12,632 bases of DNA, from assembly GCA_946482615.1 (NCBI GenBank), contig CAMLSF010000109.1:1-12632 (forward strand). Direction: 5' to 3'. The notes below the pieces were generated by a model. The model was not told the DNA's origin. It searched no databases and saw nothing but the letters and a program-made list of their open reading frames with translations. This DNA comes from an uncultured Chromatiaceae bacterium. GTDB lineage: Bacteria; Pseudomonadota; Gammaproteobacteria; Enterobacterales; Alteromonadaceae. Every line of letters starts with the position of its first letter. Positions within the stretch are counted from its first letter, which is position 1. Of the stretch, positions 1-6,506 are shown piece by piece. The translations under genes were made by a program, and so were the position numbers.

Positions 1-393
1 ATAGTGCAGCAGTTGAAAGATTCAGGCCGCAGCGAACATAAAATTCATCGCGAAGTCTACAGGCCCTGGGGCAAATACGACTCCATTGATCAGGGCCAGC
101 GGTATCAGGTTAAACGCATTACGGTAAACCCAGGCCAAAAACTATCAGTGCAAATGCATCACCACAGAGCAGAACACTGGATAGTGGTAGCCGGTACAGC
201 TTTAGTCAGCATCAATGGTGTTGATACGTTACTGGCAGAAAATCAATCTGTGTATATTCCGCTGGGCGCTGTGCATGCACTGGAAAACCCGGGGAAAATC
301 CCGCTGGAGCTGATTGAAGTGCAATCCGGTACTTATTTAGGCGAAGACGACATAGTCCGATTGTCTGACCGGTACGGCAGGGTGGCGGACTGA
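1..393 (+). CDS. manC: Mannose-1-phosphate guanylyltransferase/mannose-6-phosphate isomerase, C-terminal cupin part (5' end outside window)
   Basis: The reading frame is open at the first base, and 130 residues are visible before the TGA. They match the C-terminal phosphomannose isomerase (type II) cupin of the bifunctional ManC/AlgA/XanB family: the linker and [14 protein letters not shown] motif near residues 18-31, then VKRITVNPG, then the metal-binding [10 protein letters not shown] segment near 50-59, then a second cupin strand pair ending in SDRYGR. Full-length members are about 470 residues, so the nucleotidyltransferase domain should lie upstream. A GTG at position 4 could be read as a start, but residues before the cupin ([10 protein letters not shown]) look like the normal interdomain linker, so a truncated view of a full-length gene is more likely than a stand-alone cupin. 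Role: fructose-6-P to mannose-6-P isomerisation and GDP-mannose formation for polysaccharide synthesis. It converges on gorA. Confidence 0.85.
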   Translation: MVQQLKDSGRSEHKIHREVYRPWGKYDSIDQGQRYQVKRITVNPGQKLSVQMHHHRAEHWIVVAGTALVSINGVDTLLAENQSVYIPLGAVHALENPGKIPLELIEVQSGTYLGEDDIVRLSDRYGRVAD

Positions 394-415
394 GGATTTG
401 TTGGGGGCAGATTTG

Positions 416-437
416 TCGGGGTCAGGTCAGACCCCGA
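416..437. repeat. Palindrome TCGGGGTC-6 nt-GACCCCGA, possible terminator of the manC gene
   Basis: Perfect 8-bp arms (416-423 and 430-437) enclose a six-base loop, AGGTCA. A run of six Ts follows seven bases later (445-450), so it could act as a weak intrinsic terminator for the plus-strand gene. A second small hairpin (GCGAT-TTTTT-ATCGC, 441-455) covers the gorA stop codon. The arms share the GGTCA/TGACC core of the palindromes at 5482 and 10081, so it may also belong to a dispersed intergenic repeat family. Confidence 0.6.
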
Positions 438-448
438 GCCGCGATTTT

Positions 449-1798
449 TTATCGCATGGTAACAAATTCTTCCGCAGAAGTAGGATGTATAGCCACACAG
501 TTATCAAAGTCGGCTTTGGTGGCGCCCATTTTGATCGCCACACCAAAACCCTGCAGCATTTCGTCTGCGCCAAAACCTATCACATGTAAGCCTACTACTC
601 TTTCGGTTGGGCCTGCACAGACCAATTTCATCCGGGTCAATTGACGATGCTGGGTTAAAGCCGTGTACATAGCGGCAAATTCGCTACGGTAGACTTTAAT
701 CTGGTCATCACCAAATTGCTGACGGGCTTCGTCTTCAGTTAATCCAATAGTGCCGATAGGAGGGTGCGAAAACACCACTGTAGGCACAGTGTTGTAATCC
801 AGTTTGCTGTCTGGTTTGTGATTAAATAACCGCTCTGACAAACGCCGTCCGGCTGCTACTGCGACTGGTGTTAACGCCAGACGCCCTGTGTTATCACCCA
901 CAGCATAAATACCCGGCACATTAGTGTTCTGATATTCATCTGTTGCAATAAAACCCTGGCTGTCCAACTTCACACCGGCTTTTTCCAACTGCAGCTTACC
1001 ATTGGCAGGCTCGCGGCCTATAGCCCAAATCAGACAATCCACAGTGAGGCTGCTGCCGCCAGACAGATGCACTGTTAAAGAGCCATCGGCATTTTTACTG
1101 ACAGAACTGACTTCGCTTTGAGTGTGCAGTGTGGGGCCATCTTTGGCCATCAACTCCACCAAAGTGTCGGATAACATCGGATCGAAGCTGCGCAGTGGTT
1201 TGTCTTTACGCACCACCAAATGGGTGTCGCTGCCAAGCGCCTGCATCACGCCGGCAATTTCTACCGCTATATAACCAGCACCTACGACCGCGACTCGTTT
1301 GGGCTGGCTTTGTAAGGCAAAAAAGCCGTCACTGTCTATACCGAGTTCTGCGCCCGGTACCTCAGGACGTACAGGGCGGCCGCCTGTGGCTATCGTAATA
1401 TGGTCGGCGCTATACAACTTGCCATCCACTTCTACTGTGTTTTTATCAACAAAGCGGGCAAAACCCCGAATGACGGTCACACCATTTTTTGCCAGCACTC
1501 TGTCGTAAGAGGCATGAATACGGGATATATAAGCTTCACGGCTTTCCACTAACTTGGCCCAGTTTAAGGCCGGCATTTCAACTTCTACACCATAATCAGG
1601 CGCGTACTTAATGGCATCGGCAATTTGCCCGGCAAACCACATGGCTTTTTTCGGCACACAACCCACATTAACGCAGGTCCCACCTAAATATTTAGCTTCG
1701 ATAATGGCGCATTTCTGGCCATGACTGGCTGCTCTGTTGGCGCTGGCAATACCGCCGCTGCCGCCACCTATGGCGATATAGTCAAAATGTTCAGTCAT
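449..1798 (-). CDS. gorA: Glutathione-disulfide reductase
   Basis: NADPH-dependent flavoenzyme that reduces oxidised glutathione to GSH in the cytoplasm. The 449-residue length is the family norm. In order: N-terminal FAD-binding GGGSGG at residues 11-16; the redox-active disulfide in GGTCVNVGC (Cys42 and Cys47, the same numbering as E. coli Gor); a second Rossmann motif GAGYIAVE in the middle; an arginine-containing segment just after it (VVRKDKPLR), as expected for NADPH rather than NADH; the second FAD motif YAVGDNTG; and the dimer-interface active-site His438-Pro near the C terminus with Glu443. The start ATG has a weak upstream CGGAA ribosome-binding sequence and is fixed by the conserved N terminus. 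It is divergent from prlC and convergent with the manC-type gene. Adjacency of gor and prlC resembles E. coli, where only rlmJ lies between them. Confidence 0.96.
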   Translation of the reverse strand: MTEHFDYIAIGGGSGGIASANRAASHGQKCAIIEAKYLGGTCVNVGCVPKKAMWFAGQIADAIKYAPDYGVEVEMPALNWAKLVESREAYISRIHASYDRVLAKNGVTVIRGFARFVDKNTVEVDGKLYSADHITIATGGRPVRPEVPGAELGIDSDGFFALQSQPKRVAVVGAGYIAVEIAGVMQALGSDTHLVVRKDKPLRSFDPMLSDTLVELMAKDGPTLHTQSEVSSVSKNADGSLTVHLSGGSSLTVDCLIWAIGREPANGKLQLEKAGVKLDSQGFIATDEYQNTNVPGIYAVGDNTGRLALTPVAVAAGRRLSERLFNHKPDSKLDYNTVPTVVFSHPPIGTIGLTEDEARQQFGDDQIKVYRSEFAAMYTALTQHRQLTRMKLVCAGPTERVVGLHVIGFGADEMLQGFGVAIKMGATKADFDNCVAIHPTSAEEFVTMR

Positions 1799-1831
1799 GA
1801 TCCGGGTTCCGCAGCAAAAAATAATAAACTG

Positions 1832-1860
1832 GTTATATGGGGTCCACCGGGCGAACTCAA
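1832..1860 (-). promoter_or_regulatory. Putative sigma70 promoter for gorA
   Basis: On the minus strand TTGAGT (1855-1860) and TATAAC (1832-1837) are separated by exactly 17 bases. The -10 matches consensus at five of six positions and the -35 at four of six. The implied transcript would have a leader of about 25-30 bases. Assigned by motif only. Confidence 0.5.
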
Positions 1861-1901
1861 GTCAATTTGCGATAAAGTCTCTCCAGCCAGATGACAAAAC
1901 G

Positions 1902-1928
1902 CTTGAGAACACTAAAAAAGCCCCAATA
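1902..1928 (+). promoter_or_regulatory. Putative sigma32 (heat-shock) promoter for prlC
   Basis: CTTGAGA (1902-1908) and CCCCAATA (1921-1928) are separated by 12 bases. This closely fits the RpoH consensus of CTTGAA(A) and CCCCATnT, and lies about 30 bases before the prlC start. The homologous prlC/opdA gene of enteric bacteria is a known sigma32-dependent heat-shock gene, which supports the reading. The same segment also resembles a poor sigma70 site (TTGAGA, 16 bases, AATACT), so dual use is possible. Confidence 0.7.
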
Positions 1929-1960
1929 CTGTTGTTATAAAAGATGAAACGAGATCAATC

Positions 1961-3982
1961 ATGACCCAAGCCTTACCTGTATTCAGTCAAATCGACCCGT
2001 CACAAATCAAAGCCCGTGTAGAGCAACTGATCGCTGCCTGTACAGCCGATATCGAAGCTGTAGTGCAAGAGCCACACCCAAGCTGGCAGTCTTTGATTGT
2101 CGCGATGGAAGAAAACAGCGATGAGCTCAGCAAATTCTGGTCGCCTGTGTCGCATGTAAATTCGGTAAAAAATAGTCCTGAATTACGTGAAGCTTATGAA
2201 AGCTGTCTGCCGTTGTTGTCTGATTTCAGCACTTATGTCGGCCAGCACGAAGGTTTGTATCAGGCCTATTTAAAACTGTCGCAAAGTGCGGAATACGCCA
2301 CTTTAACCACAGCACAGCAAAAAGTGATTCAAAACGCATTGCGCGATTTTAAGCTGTCCGGTATTGGTTTATCTGATGAGAAAAAACAGCGTTACGGCGA
2401 AATTCAAAGCCGTTCATCCGACTTAGCTTCCAGTTTTTCCAACAATACTTTGGATGCCACCCAGGCCTGGTTTAAACATATTGAAGATGAAAGCCTGCTG
2501 GCAGGTTTGCCTGAAGATGCCAAATTGGCAGCGGCTGAAGCTGCGGAGCAAAAAGAACTGTCCGGCTGGGTGTTTACGCTGGAATTCCCAAGTTATATCG
2601 CCATCATGACCTATGCCGACAATAGCGATTTACGCGCTGAGTTGTATCAGGCCTATTGCACCCGTGCCTCAGACCAGGGCCCAACAGCGGGTCAGTTTGA
2701 CAACAGCGCTATTATCGAAGAAACCTTAGCCTTGCGACACGAATTAGCGCAGTTGCTGGATTTTAACAATGCGGCAGAAGAATCGCTGGCGACCAAAATG
2801 GCAGAAAGCCCGGCTCAGGTGCTGGAGTTTTTAGTCGATTTAGCCCGTCGTGCCAAACCTCAGGCGTTACAGGATCTGGCCGAACTCAAAGCTTTTGTCA
2901 AAGCTGAATTTGGCGTGGACGAGTTAAACGCCTGGGATGTGACTTATTACTCTGAAAAGTTAAAACAAGCCAAATACTCTATTTCTGACGAAGCTCTGCG
3001 GCCTTATTTTCCTGAAACCAAAGTAGTGCCGGGTTTATTCAGCGTGCTGAATAAACTATTTGGTATCAGCGTACAAAAACGGGAAGGCGTGGATGTCTGG
3101 CATCCGGATGTCAGTTTTTACGATATTTTTGACGCCAAAGGTGAGCTGCGTGGCAGTTTTTATCTGGATTTATATGCCCGGGCGAAAAAACGAGGTGGTG
3201 CCTGGATGGACGATTGTCAGGGCCGCCGCTGGAAAGCCGATGGCAGCCTGCAACATCCGGTGGCTTATTTAACCTGTAACTTTAATAAGCCGGTAGGCGG
3301 CAAACCTGCGTTATTTACTCATGACGAAGTCGTCACTTTATTCCATGAGTTTGGCCATGGTTTGCACCATATGCTGACGCAAGTGGATGCATCTGCTGTG
3401 GCGGGGATCAGTGGTGTGGCCTGGGATGCAGTGGAATTACCCAGCCAGTTTTTAGAAAACTGGTGCTGGCAGCCGGAAGCTTTGGCGTTAATTTCCGGTC
3501 ATTACCAGACAGGCGAAGCTTTACCCCAGGATATGCTGGACAAAATGTTGGCCGCAAAGAACTTCCAGTCGGCGCTGTTTTTAGTGCGTCAGCTGGAATT
3601 TGCTTTGTTCGACTTCCGTTTGCATGCCGAATACGATCCGGCTTTAGGTGGCCGTGTACAGCAAATTCTGGACGATGTCCGTCAGCAGGTGTCTGTGATT
3701 ATTCCGCCGCGTTTTAACCGCTTCCAGCATGGGTTTAGCCATATTTTTGCTGGTGGTTATGGCGCTGGTTATTACAGCTACTTATGGGCAGAAGTATTGT
3801 CTGCCGATGCCTTTGGTCGTTTTGAAGAAGAAGGTATTTTTAATGCGGCTGTGGGGCAGGACTTCCTGCACTGCATTTTAGAAAAAGGCGGCAGCGCAGA
3901 GCCTATGGAGCTGTTTAAAGCTTTCCGTGGCCGTGAGCCGTCTAACGCGGCTTTATTGCGGCATATGGGGATAGCGGCATAA
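1961..3982 (+). CDS. prlC: Oligopeptidase A (M3 family zinc metallopeptidase)
   Basis: Cytoplasmic thimet-oligopeptidase-like enzyme that degrades short peptides, including cleaved signal peptides. The 673 residues are close to E. coli OpdA (680). The N-terminal half is helical and without special motifs. The catalytic domain carries the zinc motif HEFGH at residues 462-466, followed by GLHHML and the third ligand Glu492 in WDAVELPSQFLENW, a block nearly identical to that of enteric OpdA. The C-terminal part has FSHIFAGGYGAGYYSYLWAEVL, the substrate-binding Gly/Tyr-rich loop. The start ATG is preceded only by a weak ACGAG. A sigma32-like promoter lies just upstream. In E. coli this gene is followed directly by rsmJ; here about 6 kb of other genes intervene. 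No clear terminator is seen after the stop. Confidence 0.96.
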   Translation: MTQALPVFSQIDPSQIKARVEQLIAACTADIEAVVQEPHPSWQSLIVAMEENSDELSKFWSPVSHVNSVKNSPELREAYESCLPLLSDFSTYVGQHEGLYQAYLKLSQSAEYATLTTAQQKVIQNALRDFKLSGIGLSDEKKQRYGEIQSRSSDLASSFSNNTLDATQAWFKHIEDESLLAGLPEDAKLAAAEAAEQKELSGWVFTLEFPSYIAIMTYADNSDLRAELYQAYCTRASDQGPTAGQFDNSAIIEETLALRHELAQLLDFNNAAEESLATKMAESPAQVLEFLVDLARRAKPQALQDLAELKAFVKAEFGVDELNAWDVTYYSEKLKQAKYSISDEALRPYFPETKVVPGLFSVLNKLFGISVQKREGVDVWHPDVSFYDIFDAKGELRGSFYLDLYARAKKRGGAWMDDCQGRRWKADGSLQHPVAYLTCNFNKPVGGKPALFTHDEVVTLFHEFGHGLHHMLTQVDASAVAGISGVAWDAVELPSQFLENWCWQPEALALISGHYQTGEALPQDMLDKMLAAKNFQSALFLVRQLEFALFDFRLHAEYDPALGGRVQQILDDVRQQVSVIIPPRFNRFQHGFSHIFAGGYGAGYYSYLWAEVLSADAFGRFEEEGIFNAAVGQDFLHCILEKGGSAEPMELFKAFRGREPSNAALLRHMGIAA

Positions 3983-4056
3983 TTCTGCTCTCAAAGTTGT
4001 TGTTTTAGGTAAAAAGGCTAAAGTTAGTCTGTCATCAACTTGTACAGGGTAACTTT

Positions 4057-4284
4057 ATGAATATCAGACAGTTTTTAATAGATATGACCGCCAATCCGTG
4101 GGTGAATATGCTGGTAGCTGCAGCTATGTTGATAGCTGCGGCTAATGAAATCTGGCAGAGTATTCAAAGCTTTGAATTAGGGGCTCATCACGGTGTATTT
4201 TTGTACGCTTTATTACAATGTCTGAAAACTTTGCCTGATTTGATGGAGCCACTAAACAAGTTGAAAGGGATTGATGCAGATTAA
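4057..4284 (+). CDS. Small two-helix inner-membrane protein, unknown function
   Basis: A 75-residue protein with a reasonable ribosome-binding site (CAGGGT, 4045-4050) before its ATG. Two hydrophobic segments are visible: roughly residues 15-33 (WVNMLVAAAMLIAAANEIW) and 45-58, joined by a short loop containing GAHHGV, and a C-terminal amphipathic tail. The paired histidines at the start of the second helix are the most distinctive feature. I believe similar short proteins with a GAHHGV-like loop exist in marine gammaproteobacteria, but I cannot name a family. It lies 22 bases before the next gene's likely start, so the two may be co-transcribed. No function is assigned. Confidence 0.65.
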   Translation: MNIRQFLIDMTANPWVNMLVAAAMLIAAANEIWQSIQSFELGAHHGVFLYALLQCLKTLPDLMEPLNKLKGIDAD

Positions 4285-4306
4285 CTTGTACGGCAACGGA
4301 GTGATG

Positions 4307-4756
4307 ATGAACAACAGCAGATTAATTCTGATCACAGCTTTACTTCTGAGCACTGCTTCGGCTTGTGCTGAACCTGTCACTGAGGTTCAGCAGCAGAAAC
4401 CAGAGTTGGTGGCTCCGGCCGCTGCAGCAACAACTGCGATGCAGTGGCGGCAATTATTGCAGCAGGAAAAAGCTGAAATTATCAGGCTGGTTGGTGAGGC
4501 GAAAGCTGAAAATGCAAAACAATGTCGTATGCTGGCGTTGGGGCAAAAAGCCTGTGGAGGACCAGAGTCGTATCTGGCTTATTCCATTACTGCTACAGAT
4601 GAAAAATTGTTAAAGCAGCATGCATCCAGATACAAACAACTACAGCAGCAGATGCAAGCACAAAGCGGTTTGTTATCCAACTGCGCTGTAGTGCCAGAAG
4701 CCAGGCTGGAGTGGTCAGATGGCCGCTGCACACTCAGTGGCGCTAACAGTTTTTAA
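4307..4756 (+). CDS. Small exported cysteine-containing protein, unknown function
   Basis: From the ATG at 4307 the product is 149 residues. This start is chosen because ACGGAG (4296-4301) sits five bases upstream and because it puts a standard signal peptide at the very N terminus (MNNSRLILITALLLSTASAC). Earlier in-frame starts at TTG 4271 or ATG 4274 would place a polar extension before it and overlap the previous gene. Cleavage could be by signal peptidase I after ACA, or Cys20 could be lipidated, although alanine at -3 makes a poor lipobox. The mature part is Gln/Ala-rich with a likely coiled coil (about residues 45-70), then a conserved-looking block KACGGPESYLAYS and three further cysteines (before it, in SNCAV and in GRCTL), so four in all that could form two disulfides. 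Not recognised as a named family. Confidence 0.7.
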   Translation: MNNSRLILITALLLSTASACAEPVTEVQQQKPELVAPAAAATTAMQWRQLLQQEKAEIIRLVGEAKAENAKQCRMLALGQKACGGPESYLAYSITATDEKLLKQHASRYKQLQQQMQAQSGLLSNCAVVPEARLEWSDGRCTLSGANSF

Positions 4757-4772
4757 CAGAGCAACAGATCTT

Positions 4773-5474
4773 ATGGGTTATCCGGAAAAGTTTTCCATTA
4801 TTTACCAGCGTGCTGCAGAGCGTAAAGGCGGGGAAGCAGCCTTGCAGGCTTTATTAACTAAACCCCGTACTGCGGCGCAATTGCAGCAACTGACGGATGC
4901 TGAATGTTTAAGTGAATTCAGCAAAAAAATCTTCCAGTCTGGTTTTGTCTGGTCTGTGGTAGAGAACAAGTGGCCTGGTTTTGAAGACATATTTTTTGGC
5001 TTTGAACCGGAAAAAATGCTGCTGATGAGTGATGAAATGCTGGCCGTGAAAGCCACAGATCCCCGTATTATCCGCAACGCGACTAAAGTGTTTGCGATCA
5101 GGGATAATGCGTTGATGATACAGCAAGTAGCTGATAAATATGGCAGTTTTGGTGCCTTTTTAGCTCAGTGGCCAGGTGAGGACATTATTGGCTTGTGGGG
5201 TTATCTGAAAAAACACGGCAGCCGATTAGGGGGCAATACAGGAGCTTATGCTTTGCGTATGCTGGGGAAAGATACCTTTATTATCAGTCAGGATTTAGAG
5301 GCTTATCTGCGTAACTTTGGTGTGGTCGAAGGTGGCTTAAGCAGCCAGAAAAACCAAAAGGCTATTCAGCAGCAATTTAATCTGTGGCAACAGGAATCGG
5401 GTTTAAGCCTGCAGGAGATCAGTAAGATCGTGGCGTTCAGCTGCGGTGATAACTATGTTGGTCTGAAAATGTAG
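4773..5474 (+). CDS. Tag-like DNA-3-methyladenine glycosylase I family protein
   Basis: A 233-residue protein resembling the adenine_glyco (COG2818) family, which excises alkylated adenine in base-excision repair. Recognisable blocks are YQRAAERKGG (11-20), FQSGFVWSVVENKWPGFEDIF (55-75), matching the QAGLSW region of E. coli Tag, PRIIRNATKVFAIRDNA (97-113), matching the IIRHRGKI block, and a helix-hairpin-helix-like stretch RLGGNTGAYALRMLGKD (151-167) followed by Asp174. The zinc-binding Cys/His residues at both ends of E. coli Tag are not evident, and the residue aligned with its active-site Glu38 appears to be lysine; this looks like a divergent subgroup. The frame is open back to ATG 4719, but that start would overlap the preceding gene by 38 bases and add a poorly matching N terminus, so ATG 4773 is preferred. 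Neither start has a strong ribosome-binding site, suggesting translation coupled to the gene before it. Confidence 0.78.
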   Translation: MGYPEKFSIIYQRAAERKGGEAALQALLTKPRTAAQLQQLTDAECLSEFSKKIFQSGFVWSVVENKWPGFEDIFFGFEPEKMLLMSDEMLAVKATDPRIIRNATKVFAIRDNALMIQQVADKYGSFGAFLAQWPGEDIIGLWGYLKKHGSRLGGNTGAYALRMLGKDTFIISQDLEAYLRNFGVVEGGLSSQKNQKAIQQQFNLWQQESGLSLQEISKIVAFSCGDNYVGLKM

Positions 5475-5481
5475 ATGCAGT

Positions 5482-5504
5482 GGTCAGAGCGCAAAACTCT
5501 GACC
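5482..5504. terminator. Hairpin GGTCAGAG-7 nt-CTCTGACC after the glycosylase gene
   Basis: Perfect 8-bp arms (5482-5489 and 5497-5504) with loop CGCAAAA begin seven bases after the glycosylase stop codon. CTTTAATAA follows, a short weak T-run. Position suggests termination of the 4057-5474 gene group. The arms share GGTCAGAG with the 5' part of the palindrome at 10081, so this may be a repeat-family member used as a terminator. Confidence 0.6.
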
Positions 5505-5536
5505 CTTTAATAACTTGTTACAACTTCACTTCATTG

Positions 5537-5556
5537 GTAACTCATTGATGAGTTAC
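5537..5556. promoter_or_regulatory. Inverted repeat GTAACTCAT-TG-ATGAGTTAC, possible operator
   Basis: A perfect 9+9 bp dyad with a 2-base centre, 58-77 bases upstream of the ABC ATPase start. The size and symmetry suit a dimeric repressor site over a promoter. TTGTTA at 5515-5520 could be a -35, but no convincing -10 was found. No cognate regulator gene is present in the window. Confidence 0.4.
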
Positions 5557-5583
5557 TACTCAGCAAGCTCCATGTTAGTTTAA

Positions 5584-5596
5584 GGTAGTCACTACC
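5584..5596. promoter_or_regulatory. Short dyad GGTAGT-C-ACTACC in the leader of the ABC operon
   Basis: A perfect 6+6 bp inverted repeat with a single-base centre, six bases upstream of the strong AAGGAG ribosome-binding site (5602-5607) of the ABC ATPase gene. It may be an operator half-site pair or a small leader hairpin near the translation start. Function is not determinable from sequence. Confidence 0.35.
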
Positions 5597-5613
5597 ATAA
5601 CAAGGAGCTCCCC

Positions 5614-6498
5614 ATGCTGGAAATTAAAGGCCTGACCAAAACTTACGACAATGGCGTCAAAGCGCTGAATAACGTTAATTTATCCATCAGCAAAGGTATG
5701 TTTGGCCTGTTAGGTCCTAATGGTGCAGGTAAATCTTCGTTGATGCGCACTATTGCCACTTTGCAACAACCCGACAGTGGCAGCATCGAATTTAATGGCA
5801 TTGATGTGTTAAAAGACCCACAGGCGCTGCGCAAAACGCTCGGCTATCTGCCACAGGATTTCAGTGTTTATCCCCGTATCAGTGCTTTTGAATTGCTGGA
5901 CCATCTGGCTGTGCTGAAAGGGTTCACCCAGAAAAAACAGCGTAAAGAGCTGGTCGAAGGTTTATTGGCTCATACCAACTTGTTTCAGCATAAAGACAAG
6001 GCTGTCAGTGGTTTCTCCGGTGGTATGCGCCAGCGTTTTGGTATAGCTCAGGCCTTGCTGGGCAACCCGGATTTATTGATTGTGGACGAACCTACTGCTG
6101 GTCTGGACCCGGAAGAGCGCAACAGATTCCACAACCTGCTGGTGAGCTTAGGTGAAGAAAAAGTCATTATTTTGTCCACCCACATAGTGGATGATGTGGC
6201 CGAACTTTGTCCTGCTATGGCGGTATTGGCTGGCGGGCAGATTTTGTTGCAGGGTAATCCGCTGGATTTGATCCAGCAGGTCAGTGGCCAAATCTGGACT
6301 AAAACTGTATCGCAGCAAGAAGCAGCTGAGCTGGAAAAAGTATTGCCCGTTATTTCCAAACGTCTGTTTGCAGGCCGCACTGTACTGAATGTATTTGCCG
6401 ATCAGGCCCCTGAAGGTTTTGTTGCCACGGCAGCCGGGCTGGAAGATGTGTACTTCTCCTGTTTGTCGAATCACCGCTCAGCACAAGCTGCAGCATAG
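5614..6498 (+). CDS. ABC transporter ATP-binding protein, partner of the permease/M1 peptidase fusion
   Basis: A 294-residue cytoplasmic ATPase subunit. All nucleotide-binding motifs are intact: Walker A GPNGAGKSS (34-42, Lys40), Q-loop Gln81 in YLPQDF, signature FSGGMRQR (134-141, a common variant of LSGGQ), Walker B LLIVDEP (Asp158, catalytic Glu159), D-loop AGLDPEE and H-loop His190 in STHIVDD. The C-terminal 80 residues form the accessory region usual in ABC-2-type ATPases. AAGGAG six bases before the ATG is the strongest ribosome-binding site in the window. Its stop TAG overlaps the AGGAGG that serves the next gene, so the two are an obvious translationally linked pair. Because the partner carries two permease halves in one chain, the likely assembly is two copies of this ATPase with one fusion protein (inference). 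Substrate unknown. Confidence 0.93.
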   Translation: MLEIKGLTKTYDNGVKALNNVNLSISKGMFGLLGPNGAGKSSLMRTIATLQQPDSGSIEFNGIDVLKDPQALRKTLGYLPQDFSVYPRISAFELLDHLAVLKGFTQKKQRKELVEGLLAHTNLFQHKDKAVSGFSGGMRQRFGIAQALLGNPDLLIVDEPTAGLDPEERNRFHNLLVSLGEEKVIILSTHIVDDVAELCPAMAVLAGGQILLQGNPLDLIQQVSGQIWTKTVSQQEAAELEKVLPVISKRLFAGRTVLNVFADQAPEGFVATAAGLEDVYFSCLSNHRSAQAAA

Positions 6499-6506
6499 GA
6501 GGGGTT

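Noticed and set aside
4..393. Stand-alone 129-residue cupin isomerase starting at GTG 4
   Set aside because: The frame is open to the window edge and the first residues match the linker of full-length ManC-type proteins, so it is treated as a truncated view.
398..644. Plus-strand frames at 398-589 and 456-644
   Set aside because: They lie antisense to gorA, show no family features and have no ribosome-binding site.
3983..4056. Terminator or promoter between prlC and the small membrane protein gene
   Set aside because: No hairpin with a T-run and no convincing -35/-10 pair was found; only AT-rich stretches are present.
4271..4306. TTG/ATG start for the exported protein at 4271/4274
   Set aside because: It would overlap the preceding gene and put a polar extension before a clean signal peptide; ATG 4307 has the better ribosome-binding site.
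4719..4772. Start of the glycosylase at ATG 4719
   Set aside because: It overlaps the previous gene by 38 bases and adds 18 residues not resembling the family N terminus.
6048..6474. Minus-strand frames of 108-110 residues inside the ABC ATPase gene
   Set aside because: They are mirror frames of a strongly conserved coding sequence, with no recognisable motifs.
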